From NCBI RefSeq assembly GCF_030818485.1, contig NZ_JAUTAJ010000004.1:3133501-3197500 (forward strand): a stretch of DNA of 64,000 nt. Direction: 5' to 3'. This DNA is from Pseudoroseomonas cervicalis (lineage in GTDB: Bacteria; Pseudomonadota; Alphaproteobacteria; Acetobacterales; Acetobacteraceae). Positions 24,621 through 31,781 of this stretch are shown in pieces; positions within the stretch are counted from its first letter, which is position 1; each line of letters starts with the position of its first letter. The position numbers and the translations under genes are program-made. The notes beneath the pieces were generated by a model. That model saw only the letters and a list, made by a program, of their open reading frames with translations. It did not search any database and was not told where the DNA came from.

Positions 24621-25121
24621 CTACTCGGCCTGGGTCTCGACCTGTTCCAGCTCGCCCACTGTCACGGTGCCGCCGGAGGAGCTGCTCCCGCCACCAAAGC
24701 CGCCGAAGCCGCCAAAGCCGCCGCTCACGAAGCCGCCGCCGAAGCTGCCGCCATCGACGAAGACGCCGCCGCCCTCGCCGCCACCGCCGCCGCCGCCGTC
24801 ATTGTCCGGCTCGACGGTCTCGATCGGGCCGACAGTGACGGTGCCGACCGGCTCGGCCGGCGGCGCCTCCGCCTGGGCCGCTTCGGTCTGCGCGGCGTCG
24901 AAGCCGGCGGCGGTGCCCAGCATCCAGTAGCCGACCTGCTCGCCGGGCGGCATCAGCGGGTCGAAGGCGTTCTGGCGGTAATGGCCGACCACGGTGTCGC
25001 GGAAGGCCTCGAAGTCGAAAAGCGGTTCCGCGGGCCCGTAATCGGGCTGCGGCAGGGCCGGGGAGCCGAAGCCTTCCGCGTTCCAGACCGTGATCTCGGC
25101 GGGGCCATCTTCGAGAAGCAT
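24621..25121 (-). CDS. Gly-rich protein of unknown function
   Basis: A 166-residue protein I do not recognise. A strong GGAGG lies 5 bases before ATG 25121. Residues 1-90 are ordinary sequence (EDGPAEITVWNAEGFGS; FRDTVVGHYRQNAFDPL; QVGYWMLGTAAGFDA). Residues 115-155 are nearly all Gly, Ser and Phe (GGGFVSGGFGGFGGFGGG). A motif occurs on both sides of the Gly tract: GTVTVGPIETVEP and GTVTVGELEQVET. There is no signal peptide or membrane segment. Codon use matches neighbours. A secreted or self-assembling role is possible but unsupported. Confidence 0.65.
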   Translation of the reverse strand: MLLEDGPAEITVWNAEGFGSPALPQPDYGPAEPLFDFEAFRDTVVGHYRQNAFDPLMPPGEQVGYWMLGTAAGFDAAQTEAAQAEAPPAEPVGTVTVGPIETVEPDNDGGGGGGGEGGGVFVDGGSFGGGFVSGGFGGFGGFGGGSSSSGGTVTVGELEQVETQAE

Positions 25122-25308
25122 GTTTCCTCCTGCGCTCGGGTTGAGGAAACCAATAAGACCATCTCGCAGTGCGGCTTGAAGAAGGGCACGATCACGGCCC
25201 TGTTGGCGCAAGCATCTGTGACCGATATTCGCGGCCCTGCTGGCGCTTGTATCGGATGGATTGTGCGGTGCCCACGCCTGACCCGATCGTTACTTCACGG
25301 ATGGTGGA

Positions 25309-26835
25309 TCAGGCGCGGCGGCGCAGCACCTCGGTCAGCCGCAGCGCGCCCAGCGCCTGGGTCATGCCGAAATAGGCGACCAGCCCCACCACCACGAGCA
25401 GGCCCAGCTCCAGCCAGCGCCAGATCCCGGTGGTGGGCGGCATGACCGAGGCCAGCGCCGCCACCAGCGCCGCCATCACCGCCGAGGCCAGCAGCAGCCG
25501 CCACAGATTGCGGCGCAGCCGGCGGTCGGCCAGCCATTGCCCGCGCCGCGCCAGGATGGTGCAGAGCAGCGCGGTGTTGACCCAGGCGGCGATCGAGGTG
25601 GCGAGCGCGATGCCGACATGCGCCAGCACATGCATCAGCGTCAGGCTGGTGGAGAGGTTCACCACCACCACCAGGATGCCGATCTTCACCGGCGTCGCCG
25701 TGTCGCCGCGGGCGAAGAAGCCGGGGGCGAAGGCCTTCACCAGCACGAAGGCCGGCAGGCCGGCGGCATAGGCCATCAGCGCCGCGGCGGTGGCGTGCGC
25801 GGCCTCCGTCGTCATGGCGCCGCGCTGGAACAGGGCCAGCACGATGGGCTCGGCCAGCACCACCAGCGCGGCGGCGGCCGGCAGGGTGAGGGCCAGCGAC
25901 ATCTCGACCGCCCGGTTCATGCTGCGATGCGCGGCGAGCTTGCGCCCGGCGCGCAGCTGGCGCGACAGCAGCGGCAGCAGCGCCGTGCCGACGGCGGCGC
26001 CGACCACGCCGAGCGGCAGCTGCGCCACGCGGTCGGCATAGTTCAGCATGGCGACCGCGCCGGCCGGCAGCAGCGAGGCGATGAAGATGTCGATGGCCAG
26101 CGACAGCTGGGTGATCGAGGCGCCGAGCAGCCCGGGCAGCATGGTGCGCACCACCTGCTTCGTCTCCGGCGTGACGCGCGGCCAGGAGACCAGGCGGAAG
26201 CCGAGCCCCGCGCGGCGGCAGGCCAGCACCACCAGCGCCAGCTGCGCCACGCCGGAGGCCATGGTGCCCCAGGCCAGCGCATGCGCCGGCGTCGCCACGA
26301 AAGGGGTGAGGGCGAAGAGCGAGACGATGGCGAAGAGGTTGAACAGCAGCGGCGCGCCGGCCGCCATGGCGAAGCGGTCCACCGCGTTCAGCACGCCGCT
26401 GACCAGCGCGGTCAGGCAGATGAACAGCAGATAGGGGAAGGTGATGCGCGACAGCTCCACCACCAGCGCGAAGCGGTAGGGGTCGTCGATGAGGCCCGGC
26501 GTCAGCACCCGCATCACCTGCGGCATGAAGGCGATGCCGAGGCCCACCAGCAGCAGCAGCCACAGCGCCATCAGCGTCGACATGCGCTCGGCCAGCTCGC
26601 GGGCGCGCTTCGGCCCTTCCAGCGTCAGCATGCCGGTGAAGGCGGGCACGAAGGCGGCGTTGAAGGCCCCCTCGCCGAACAGGCGGCGGAACAGGTTGGG
26701 CAGGCGCAGCGCGATGAAGAAGGCATCCGCCAGCGGCCCGGCGCCGAGCGTCGCCGCGATCAGCATGTCGCGCAGGAAGCCGAGGATGCGGCTGGCGAAG
26801 GTCCAGCCACCGATGGTCAGGACGTTGCGGAACAT
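25309..26835 (-). CDS. murJ: Lipid II flippase MurJ
   Basis: A 508-residue MOP-superfamily protein with about 14 hydrophobic helices, which flips lipid II across the inner membrane for peptidoglycan synthesis. The start FRNVLTIGGWTFASRILGFL matches MviN/MurJ, with LADAFFIALRLPNLFRRLFG and EGAFNAAFVPAF following as the conserved cation/lipid-binding region. Length is typical. It is followed by the Gly-rich gene on the same strand. Confidence 0.95.
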   Translation of the reverse strand: MFRNVLTIGGWTFASRILGFLRDMLIAATLGAGPLADAFFIALRLPNLFRRLFGEGAFNAAFVPAFTGMLTLEGPKRARELAERMSTLMALWLLLLVGLGIAFMPQVMRVLTPGLIDDPYRFALVVELSRITFPYLLFICLTALVSGVLNAVDRFAMAAGAPLLFNLFAIVSLFALTPFVATPAHALAWGTMASGVAQLALVVLACRRAGLGFRLVSWPRVTPETKQVVRTMLPGLLGASITQLSLAIDIFIASLLPAGAVAMLNYADRVAQLPLGVVGAAVGTALLPLLSRQLRAGRKLAAHRSMNRAVEMSLALTLPAAAALVVLAEPIVLALFQRGAMTTEAAHATAAALMAYAAGLPAFVLVKAFAPGFFARGDTATPVKIGILVVVVNLSTSLTLMHVLAHVGIALATSIAAWVNTALLCTILARRGQWLADRRLRRNLWRLLLASAVMAALVAALASVMPPTTGIWRWLELGLLVVVGLVAYFGMTQALGALRLTEVLRRRA

Positions 26836-26926
26836 GGCGTCACCGGTGGCGGGTCAGGGCAGCGGGGCAGGCGGGGCGGGCGGCGGCATGGCCGCCCGGC
26901 CGGGTCGGCGTCCCTGGCGGAACGCC

Positions 26927-26949
26927 GGCCACGCCCACCGGGCGTGGCC
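26927..26949. terminator. Strong hairpin between secB and murJ
   Basis: GGCCACGCCC-ACC-GGGCGTGGCC, a perfect 10-bp stem. Behind secB the T run comes before the hairpin rather than after it, so intrinsic termination is uncertain. Confidence 0.5.
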
Positions 26950-26962
26950 AAACCGAAAAAAG

Positions 26963-27484
26963 TCAGGCCTGGGCGACGGGGCCCTGGCCGTCGATGCCGC
27001 CGGCCTGCTGGCCGCGGCGGGACTGCCACAGCGCCACGAAGTCGATCGGCGTCAGCAGCACCGGCGGGAAGCCGCCATCGCGCGTCACATCGGCCAGGAT
27101 GTTGCGGGCGAAGGGGAAGAGCAGGCGCGGGCACTCGACCAGCAGCAGCGGCTCCAGCAGGTTCGGCTCCACATTGACGGTGAAGATGCCGCAATAGACC
27201 AGCTCGGCGATGAAGGCGGTCTGGCTGCCGCCATTCGGGCCGGGGGCTTGGGCGTCGGCGCGGATCTGCAGCGACACCTCGAACACATTGCCGCCCTGCT
27301 GCAGCGGGCGGGCCTGCACGTCCAGCGCCAGGTCGATGCGCGGCTGCTCGCGCAGCGTCGCGAAGATCTCCGGCGCGCCCGGCACCTCGAAGGACAGGTC
27401 CTTGGTGTACTGCACGTTCAGCAGCAGCGGACCCTGCGGCGCGGCGCCGTTGGGCGGGGGAAGGTCGGCGTTGGTGTCGGACAT
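26963..27484 (-). CDS. secB: Protein-export chaperone SecB
   Basis: A 173-residue SecB that holds preproteins unfolded and hands them to SecA. Family segments are LLNVQYTKDLSFEVPGAPEI, FIAELVYCGIFTV, LLVECPRLLFPFARNI and the peptide-groove end GGFPPVLLTPIDFVALW. The acidic Asn-rich N-terminus and Gln/Gly-rich tail are usual. ATG 27484 is preferred over a longer frame because the family start (MSDTNADLPPPN) follows. Confidence 0.95.
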   Translation of the reverse strand: MSDTNADLPPPNGAAPQGPLLLNVQYTKDLSFEVPGAPEIFATLREQPRIDLALDVQARPLQQGGNVFEVSLQIRADAQAPGPNGGSQTAFIAELVYCGIFTVNVEPNLLEPLLLVECPRLLFPFARNILADVTRDGGFPPVLLTPIDFVALWQSRRGQQAGGIDGQGPVAQA

Positions 27485-27589
27485 GCGGGCCCCTGGAAAT
27501 GGCGTTCCGGTATCGCCGGGCGGGGTAGCACGCCCCGACTTGCCTGTCACAGGTCCTGGCCTGTCACAGGTTGGGCGGGGGGAGGCGCC

Positions 27590-28147
27590 TCAATGCTTCC
27601 AGACGATCGCCTCGGGCGCCGGGCCGGTCGGGTCGCAGCGCAGCCACTGGCCATTGGTGACCGACTGCCCGGTCATCGACAGGATGAAGCCCCAATGGGA
27701 GACCACGACGGTGTGCTGCCAATCGGCCAGGGCCGACATCTCGGCGCGGAACAGCCGGGCGCGGGCTTCCACCTGGTCGGCCGGCTCCTCGACCGCCGGC
27801 CACCAGACCTCGTCGATATGGCTGAGGTCGAGCTCCGGCCAGTCCTGCGCCAGGGCGGTGCGGGGGGAGCCGATGTCGCAGGCGAAGGCGTAGCGCTCCC
27901 GCACCAAAGGCTGCACCAGCACCGGCAGGCCGAGGCGCTTGGCCAGCGGCGCCGCCGTCTGCAGCGCCCGCGTATAGGGGCTGGCGATGATGCGCCGGAC
28001 CTGGTGCTCGGCCAGGATGGCCTCGGCCGCCGCCTCGGCCTGCTCATGGCCGAGCGGGGTCAGCTTCGGGTCCTTGATGCCCGGGTCGCGCCGCGTCGCG
28101 GTGAAATGCAGGTTGAATTCGCTCTGGCCGTGGCGCAGCAGGATCAT
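27590..28147 (-). CDS. Histidine phosphatase family protein
   Basis: A 185-residue phosphoglycerate-mutase-like phosphatase. The catalytic histidine is in ILLRHGQSEFN, with the second core residues in IIASPYTRALQTA, the mid-domain glutamate region LVRERYAFACDIG and VVVSHWGFI. The substrate is unknown. AGGAG lies 8 bases before ATG 28147. It is divergent from the Tim44-like gene, with a gap of about 130 bases between them. Confidence 0.85.
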   Translation of the reverse strand: MILLRHGQSEFNLHFTATRRDPGIKDPKLTPLGHEQAEAAAEAILAEHQVRRIIASPYTRALQTAAPLAKRLGLPVLVQPLVRERYAFACDIGSPRTALAQDWPELDLSHIDEVWWPAVEEPADQVEARARLFRAEMSALADWQHTVVVSHWGFILSMTGQSVTNGQWLRCDPTGPAPEAIVWKH

Positions 28148-28226
28148 CGCGGAGCTCCTTGAGGCGTTCAGCCAGTAGCAGAGGGGAAAATCCCCGCAAG
28201 ACGCAGGGTTCAGGCACCATCCGGCG

Positions 28227-28255
28227 TTGCGGTGGGGGCACCTGTCTCCTAGATG
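28227..28255 (+). promoter_or_regulatory. Candidate promoter for the Tim44-like gene
   Basis: TTGCGG, a 17-base spacer, then TAGATG, 20 bases before the start codon of the Tim44-like gene. Spacing is ideal and the -10 match is partial. Confidence 0.4.
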
Positions 28256-28275
28256 TGCAACATGAGGAGAATGCA

Positions 28276-28947
28276 ATGTCCGGCGGCTTCCCGGTCGATC
28301 TGATCCTGTTCGCCATGGTGGCGGCCTTCCTGGTGCTGCGCCTGCGCAGCGTGCTGGGCCGCCGCCAGGGCTATGAGCGGCCGCCGCAGGAGCGCCCGGC
28401 CCCCGGCCAGGCCCGCCCCGGCGTCCCCGTGCCGGAGGCGCCGGCCGCCCCCGTGCCGGTGCCCGGCGCCCCGCGCCTGGTGGTGCCGGACACGCGCAGC
28501 CCGGTCGGCCAGGCGCTGCAGCGCATCCGCCAGGCGGATGCCGGCTTCGACCCCTATGCCTTCCTGGGCGGGGCGGAGGGCGCCTTCCGCATGATCGTCA
28601 CCGCCTTCGCGGCCGGCGACCGGGCGACGCTGCGCAATTTGCTCTCCGAGGAGACCTATGCCGGGTTCGAGCAGGCGATCACCGCCCGCGAATCGGCCGG
28701 GGAGCGCCAGCGCACCGAGATCCATGGTGTGCATGAGATGGCCATCGACGCCGCCGATCTGCGCGGCAGCGTGGCCGAGATCACGCTGCGCATCGTCTCC
28801 GACCAGGTGAACCTGACCACCGGCCCGCAGGGCGAGGAGGTCGCGGGGACCGAGGCGGTGACCGAGCTGACCGATATCTGGACCTTCCAGCGCGACCTGC
28901 GCAGCACGGACCCGACCTGGAAGCTGGTCGGCACCCAGTCCGCCTGA
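28276..28947 (+). CDS. Tim44-like domain protein
   Basis: A 223-residue protein with an N-terminal membrane anchor (VDLILFAMVAAFLVLRLRSV), a Pro-rich linker, and a Tim44-like domain (GFDPYAFLGGAEGAFRMIVT; LSEETYAGFEQAI; WTFQRDLRSTDPTWKLVGTQ). Alphaproteobacterial relatives (TimA) are thought to be inner-membrane proteins related to the mitochondrial import motor subunit Tim44. GAGGAG precedes ATG 28276. mltA follows 5 bases after its stop, and secB is nearby, as is common in alphaproteobacteria. Confidence 0.88.
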   Translation: MSGGFPVDLILFAMVAAFLVLRLRSVLGRRQGYERPPQERPAPGQARPGVPVPEAPAAPVPVPGAPRLVVPDTRSPVGQALQRIRQADAGFDPYAFLGGAEGAFRMIVTAFAAGDRATLRNLLSEETYAGFEQAITARESAGERQRTEIHGVHEMAIDAADLRGSVAEITLRIVSDQVNLTTGPQGEEVAGTEAVTELTDIWTFQRDLRSTDPTWKLVGTQSA

Positions 28948-28952
28948 GCCGG

Positions 28953-30071
28953 ATGGCATCCTGGCTGCACCGGGCCGGGGGTGGCGACACCCCTGGCCTT
29001 TTTCATGGCCGCGTCCGGGGCGGCGCGCTGCTGGCCCTGGCGCTGCTCGCCGCCTGCTCCACCGCGCCGCGCCGCCCGGCCGAGCTGCCGGGCTGGGGCG
29101 AGGACCGCCTGGCCGAGGCGCTGCCCGCCTTCATCGCCGGCTGCCGCCGCCCCGCCGCTGCCCTGCCCGAGGCGCTGTGTGCCGAGGCCGAGGCGATCCC
29201 GGCGGGCGATGATGCCGCCGCCCGCGCCTTCTTCGATGGCCGCTTCACCCCGCGCCTGGCGGGCGAGGGGCTGATGACCGGCTATTTCGAGCCCGAGCTG
29301 CGCGGCCGTCTGGAGCGCCCCGCCAATGGCCAGGGTGCCCCGCTGCGTGGCCGCCCAGAGGATCTGGTGGAGGCCGATCTCGGCCGCTTCGCCGAGACTC
29401 TGCGCGGCCGCCGCGTGGCCGGGCGGGTGCGGGACGGCCGGCTGGAGCCCTATCCCGACCGCGCCGCCATCGAGGCCGGCGAGAGCCCGGCGCCCATCCT
29501 GCTCTGGGCCGAGGATGCGGCGGACAAGTTCTTCCTGCAGATCCAGGGTTCGGGGCGGGTGGTGCTGCCGGATGGCACGGTGCGCCGCATGGGCTATGCC
29601 GCCGCCAATGGCCGCGCCTATGTGCCGATCGGCCGGTTGCTGGCCGAGCGCGGCGAGATCCCGCGCGGCCAGGTCTCCATGCAATCCATCCTGGCCTGGC
29701 TGCACGCGGCGGGGCCGGAGCGCGCCCGCGCTTTGATGGACGAGAACCCCTCCTACGTGTTTTTCCGGGAGGTGCCGGCGCGGCCCGAGCAGGGGCCGAC
29801 CGGTTCGCTGGGGGTGCCGCTGACGCCGCTGCGCTCGCTGGCGGTGGATCGCGAGCATATCCCGCTTGGCCGCCCGGTCTGGATCGAGGTCGCGCATCCG
29901 GTGCAGGGGCATCGCCTGCGTCGGCTGGTGATCGCCCAGGACACGGGCGGCGCCATCAAGGGCGAGGCGCGGGCCGATCTGTTCTGGGGCTGGGGCGATA
30001 CGGCGCGCGAGGCGGCGGGGCTGATGCAGGGCCGCGCCACGCTGACGGTGCTGGAGCCGGCGGCGCCCTAG
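28953..30071 (+). CDS. mltA: Membrane-bound lytic murein transglycosylase A
   Basis: A 372-residue lipoprotein (lipobox LLAAC, C35) that cleaves peptidoglycan glycan strands to 1,6-anhydro products. The MltA domain includes MTGYFEPELRGRL and FFLQIQGSGRVVLPDG; the C-terminal 3D domain carries QDTGGAIKGEARADLFWGWG with the catalytic aspartate region. It starts 5 bases after the Tim44-like gene, so they share a transcript. Confidence 0.93.
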   Translation: MASWLHRAGGGDTPGLFHGRVRGGALLALALLAACSTAPRRPAELPGWGEDRLAEALPAFIAGCRRPAAALPEALCAEAEAIPAGDDAAARAFFDGRFTPRLAGEGLMTGYFEPELRGRLERPANGQGAPLRGRPEDLVEADLGRFAETLRGRRVAGRVRDGRLEPYPDRAAIEAGESPAPILLWAEDAADKFFLQIQGSGRVVLPDGTVRRMGYAAANGRAYVPIGRLLAERGEIPRGQVSMQSILAWLHAAGPERARALMDENPSYVFFREVPARPEQGPTGSLGVPLTPLRSLAVDREHIPLGRPVWIEVAHPVQGHRLRRLVIAQDTGGAIKGEARADLFWGWGDTAREAAGLMQGRATLTVLEPAAP

Positions 30072-30112
30072 AGGCCGTTTGCGAAAGCGCCGGGCCGCGT
30101 TACGGTGGCGAG

Positions 30113-30646
30113 ATGAAAGCCTTGCTCCGCCTTGCCCTGCTCGGGGTGCTGCTCCTGGCCGCGTCGCCTGGTGTTTCCGAGCGGCGGGCCGAAGCCTGTT
30201 CCTTCAGTTTCCTGGTGTTCTTCAAGGAAAACTCAGTCGAGCTCTACTTGCCGCGGGTCGAGCTGATGATCCGGGACTTCGCCCGCTACTTCCTGGATGG
30301 CGCGATTGTGGGCTGTGGCCGTCTGGGGCCCGGTAACTGGGCTGTTGTCATCGGGAGCCATGCGGACGACCCCGGAGTACGGGACCAGTGTGCGTTGAGC
30401 CTGGCACGAGGGCATGCCGTGCGGGCACGCCTCGTCGCCCTTGGCATTCCGGAAGGTGCCCTGGCGATCGAGGCCTCTGGCAACCGCCGTCCCCTCGTGC
30501 CGGCCGCTCCAGGAACGCATGAACTGCAGAATCGGCGCGTCGAGCTTATTGTCGTTGGTGCGGACGAGATCGCCTATGGAAGCGGGCCGTATCCTCGCTG
30601 GCAAAGGTGGAGGTGGATGGGGGATGATTGCCCGCCCGCACGGTAG
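30113..30646 (+). CDS. OmpA-like C-terminal domain protein, atypical composition
   Basis: A 177-residue protein. Residues 1-29 look like a signal peptide (MKALLRLALLGVLLLAASPG). The rest resembles an OmpA/MotB peptidoglycan-binding domain: VVIGSHADDPGVRDQCALSL in the position of the usual TGHTD, then GHAVRARLVALGIPEGALAI, and the closing HELQNRRVELIVVG. Codon choice is visibly different from its neighbours, with many codons ending in T or A, and its G+C is lower. It lies between mltA and the XRE/smr pair, which are often close together, so it may be an insertion. The ribosome binding site is weak. Confidence 0.7.
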   Translation: MKALLRLALLGVLLLAASPGVSERRAEACSFSFLVFFKENSVELYLPRVELMIRDFARYFLDGAIVGCGRLGPGNWAVVIGSHADDPGVRDQCALSLARGHAVRARLVALGIPEGALAIEASGNRRPLVPAAPGTHELQNRRVELIVVGADEIAYGSGPYPRWQRWRWMGDDCPPAR

Positions 30647-30724
30647 ATCCAGGGCTGACAGCGTCACCCCGGCGCGCCTGGCCCAGGGCCATGGCCTGCA
30701 GGCACGGCTCCCCTGATGGCGGGT

Positions 30725-30777
30725 GCAGGGGACCCTGTCCCCTGCTGGGGGAGTTTGAGGGGGCAAAGCCCCCTCAA
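30725..30777. repeat. Pair of intergenic hairpins
   Basis: GCAGGGGA-CCCTG-TCCCCTGC (30725-30745) and TTGAGGGGGC-AAA-GCCCCCTCAA (30755-30777). Both arms differ from the 14703 copy by changes that keep pairing. Confidence 0.8.
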
Positions 30778-30786
30778 TCCGCAGTC

Positions 30787-31140
30787 CTAGCCTTCCCGCA
30801 GAATCTCCAGCAGCCGCTTCACCCGCGCTTCGGGCAGGGTGCGGATGCGCCCCGACAGGAGATTGGCCAGTTCCGTCGCCTCCGGCGACAGGCCGGAGGT
30901 GTCGATCGCCACGCGGGGGTGCGACAGCCGCGCCAGCCGCACCATCTCCTCCGCATCGTCCCAGATCAGGCCGAAGAACTCGTTCACCTGGTGCACCAGC
31001 CCGGCCGAGGGCCGGCCGCGCCGCCCATGCTCCAGCGCCGAGAGATAGGCGGCCGAGACATGCATCGCCGCCGCCAGCTCGGAGAGGGTGACGCCGCGCG
31101 CCTCGCGCAGCGCGCGCAGCCGGGCGCCGAAGGGCGTCAT
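30787..31140 (-). CDS. XRE-family helix-turn-helix regulator
   Basis: A 117-residue DNA-binding protein. Residues 4-58 form the Cro/CI-type HTH (FGARLRALREARGVTLSELA, then HVSAAYLSALEHGRRGRPS). The C-terminal half (VNEFFGLIWDDAEEMVRLA; LSPEATELANLLSGRI) recurs in proteins that accompany smr genes in alphaproteobacteria. Its ATG overlaps the smr stop (ATGA), so it is coupled to that gene. Targets are unknown. Confidence 0.85.
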   Translation of the reverse strand: MTPFGARLRALREARGVTLSELAAAMHVSAAYLSALEHGRRGRPSAGLVHQVNEFFGLIWDDAEEMVRLARLSHPRVAIDTSGLSPEATELANLLSGRIRTLPEARVKRLLEILREG

Positions 31141-31682
31141 CGCGGCGCGCGGCGGCGGCGCAGCAGCAGATGCACCGCCCCCTGGTTCGGCGCCGGATGC
31201 GCCGCCCCCAGCACCAGCCCGCGCAGCTCCGGCGCGTTCAGCCAATGCGGCAGCTCCCGCTTCAGCACGCCGCCATCCGGCGCCGGCCCCTTGCCGGTGA
31301 CGATGGCGACGCAGCGCAGCCCCTCCGCCTGGGCGCTGTGCAGGAAGCTGCGCACCGCCACCCAGGCATCCTGGGCCCGGCGGCCATGCAGGTCGAGCGT
31401 GCGCTCGGGGCGGGTGCGGCCGCGGCGGAGGTCCTTCCAGCGCGAATGGTCCAGCCCGCCGGGCTGCGCGCCGATATCGAGCGGCGGCGGCGCGGGCTTC
31501 GCGGCGGGCTTCACCGGCAGGGTGGGGGCTGGCGCCGGCAGGACGGGCACCGGGGGGGCAGGCTCCACCGGCGCAGCCGGCAGGCTCGGCAAGGCATGGC
31601 CCGGCAGGGGTTTGACCGTCTCGGCATAGGCGCGCCACAGCGCGCGCTCCTCCGGGGTCAGGCTTCGGCCTGGGCGACGCAT
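31137..31682 (-). CDS. Smr-domain protein
   Basis: A 181-residue protein. Residues 1-90 are Pro/Ala-rich with a basic start (RRPGRSLTPEERALWRAYAE). Residues about 95-175 form the Smr (small MutS-related) domain: RTLDLHGRRAQDAWVAVRSF, VAIVTGKG, GVLKRELPHWLN and AHPAPNQGAVHLLLRR. The LDLHG and TGKG motifs are those of Smr nucleases or nucleic-acid binding domains. It lies in the usual alphaproteobacterial place after mltA, on the opposite strand, and is coupled to the XRE gene. Confidence 0.88.
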   Translation of the reverse strand: MRRPGRSLTPEERALWRAYAETVKPLPGHALPSLPAAPVEPAPPVPVLPAPAPTLPVKPAAKPAPPPLDIGAQPGGLDHSRWKDLRRGRTRPERTLDLHGRRAQDAWVAVRSFLHSAQAEGLRCVAIVTGKGPAPDGGVLKRELPHWLNAPELRGLVLGAAHPAPNQGAVHLLLRRRRAPR

Positions 31683-31702
31683 GTACTGTCCTGCAAAAAA
31701 AC

Positions 31703-31750
31703 CAGGGGGCTCCGCCCCCTGAACCCCCGGCAGGAACCTGAGGTTCCTGC
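31703..31750. repeat. Composite palindromic repeat element
   Basis: CAGGGGGCTCCGCCCCCTG (31703-31721) and the 21-base GCAGGAACCT-G-AGGTTCCTGC (31730-31750), between glnD and smr. On the minus strand the second hairpin is preceded by ATGGGAGGT, matching the copies at 5690 and 10474. Confidence 0.85.
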
Positions 31751-31781
31751 ACCTCCCATTAGTCAGTCGGGGGGCGCAGGT

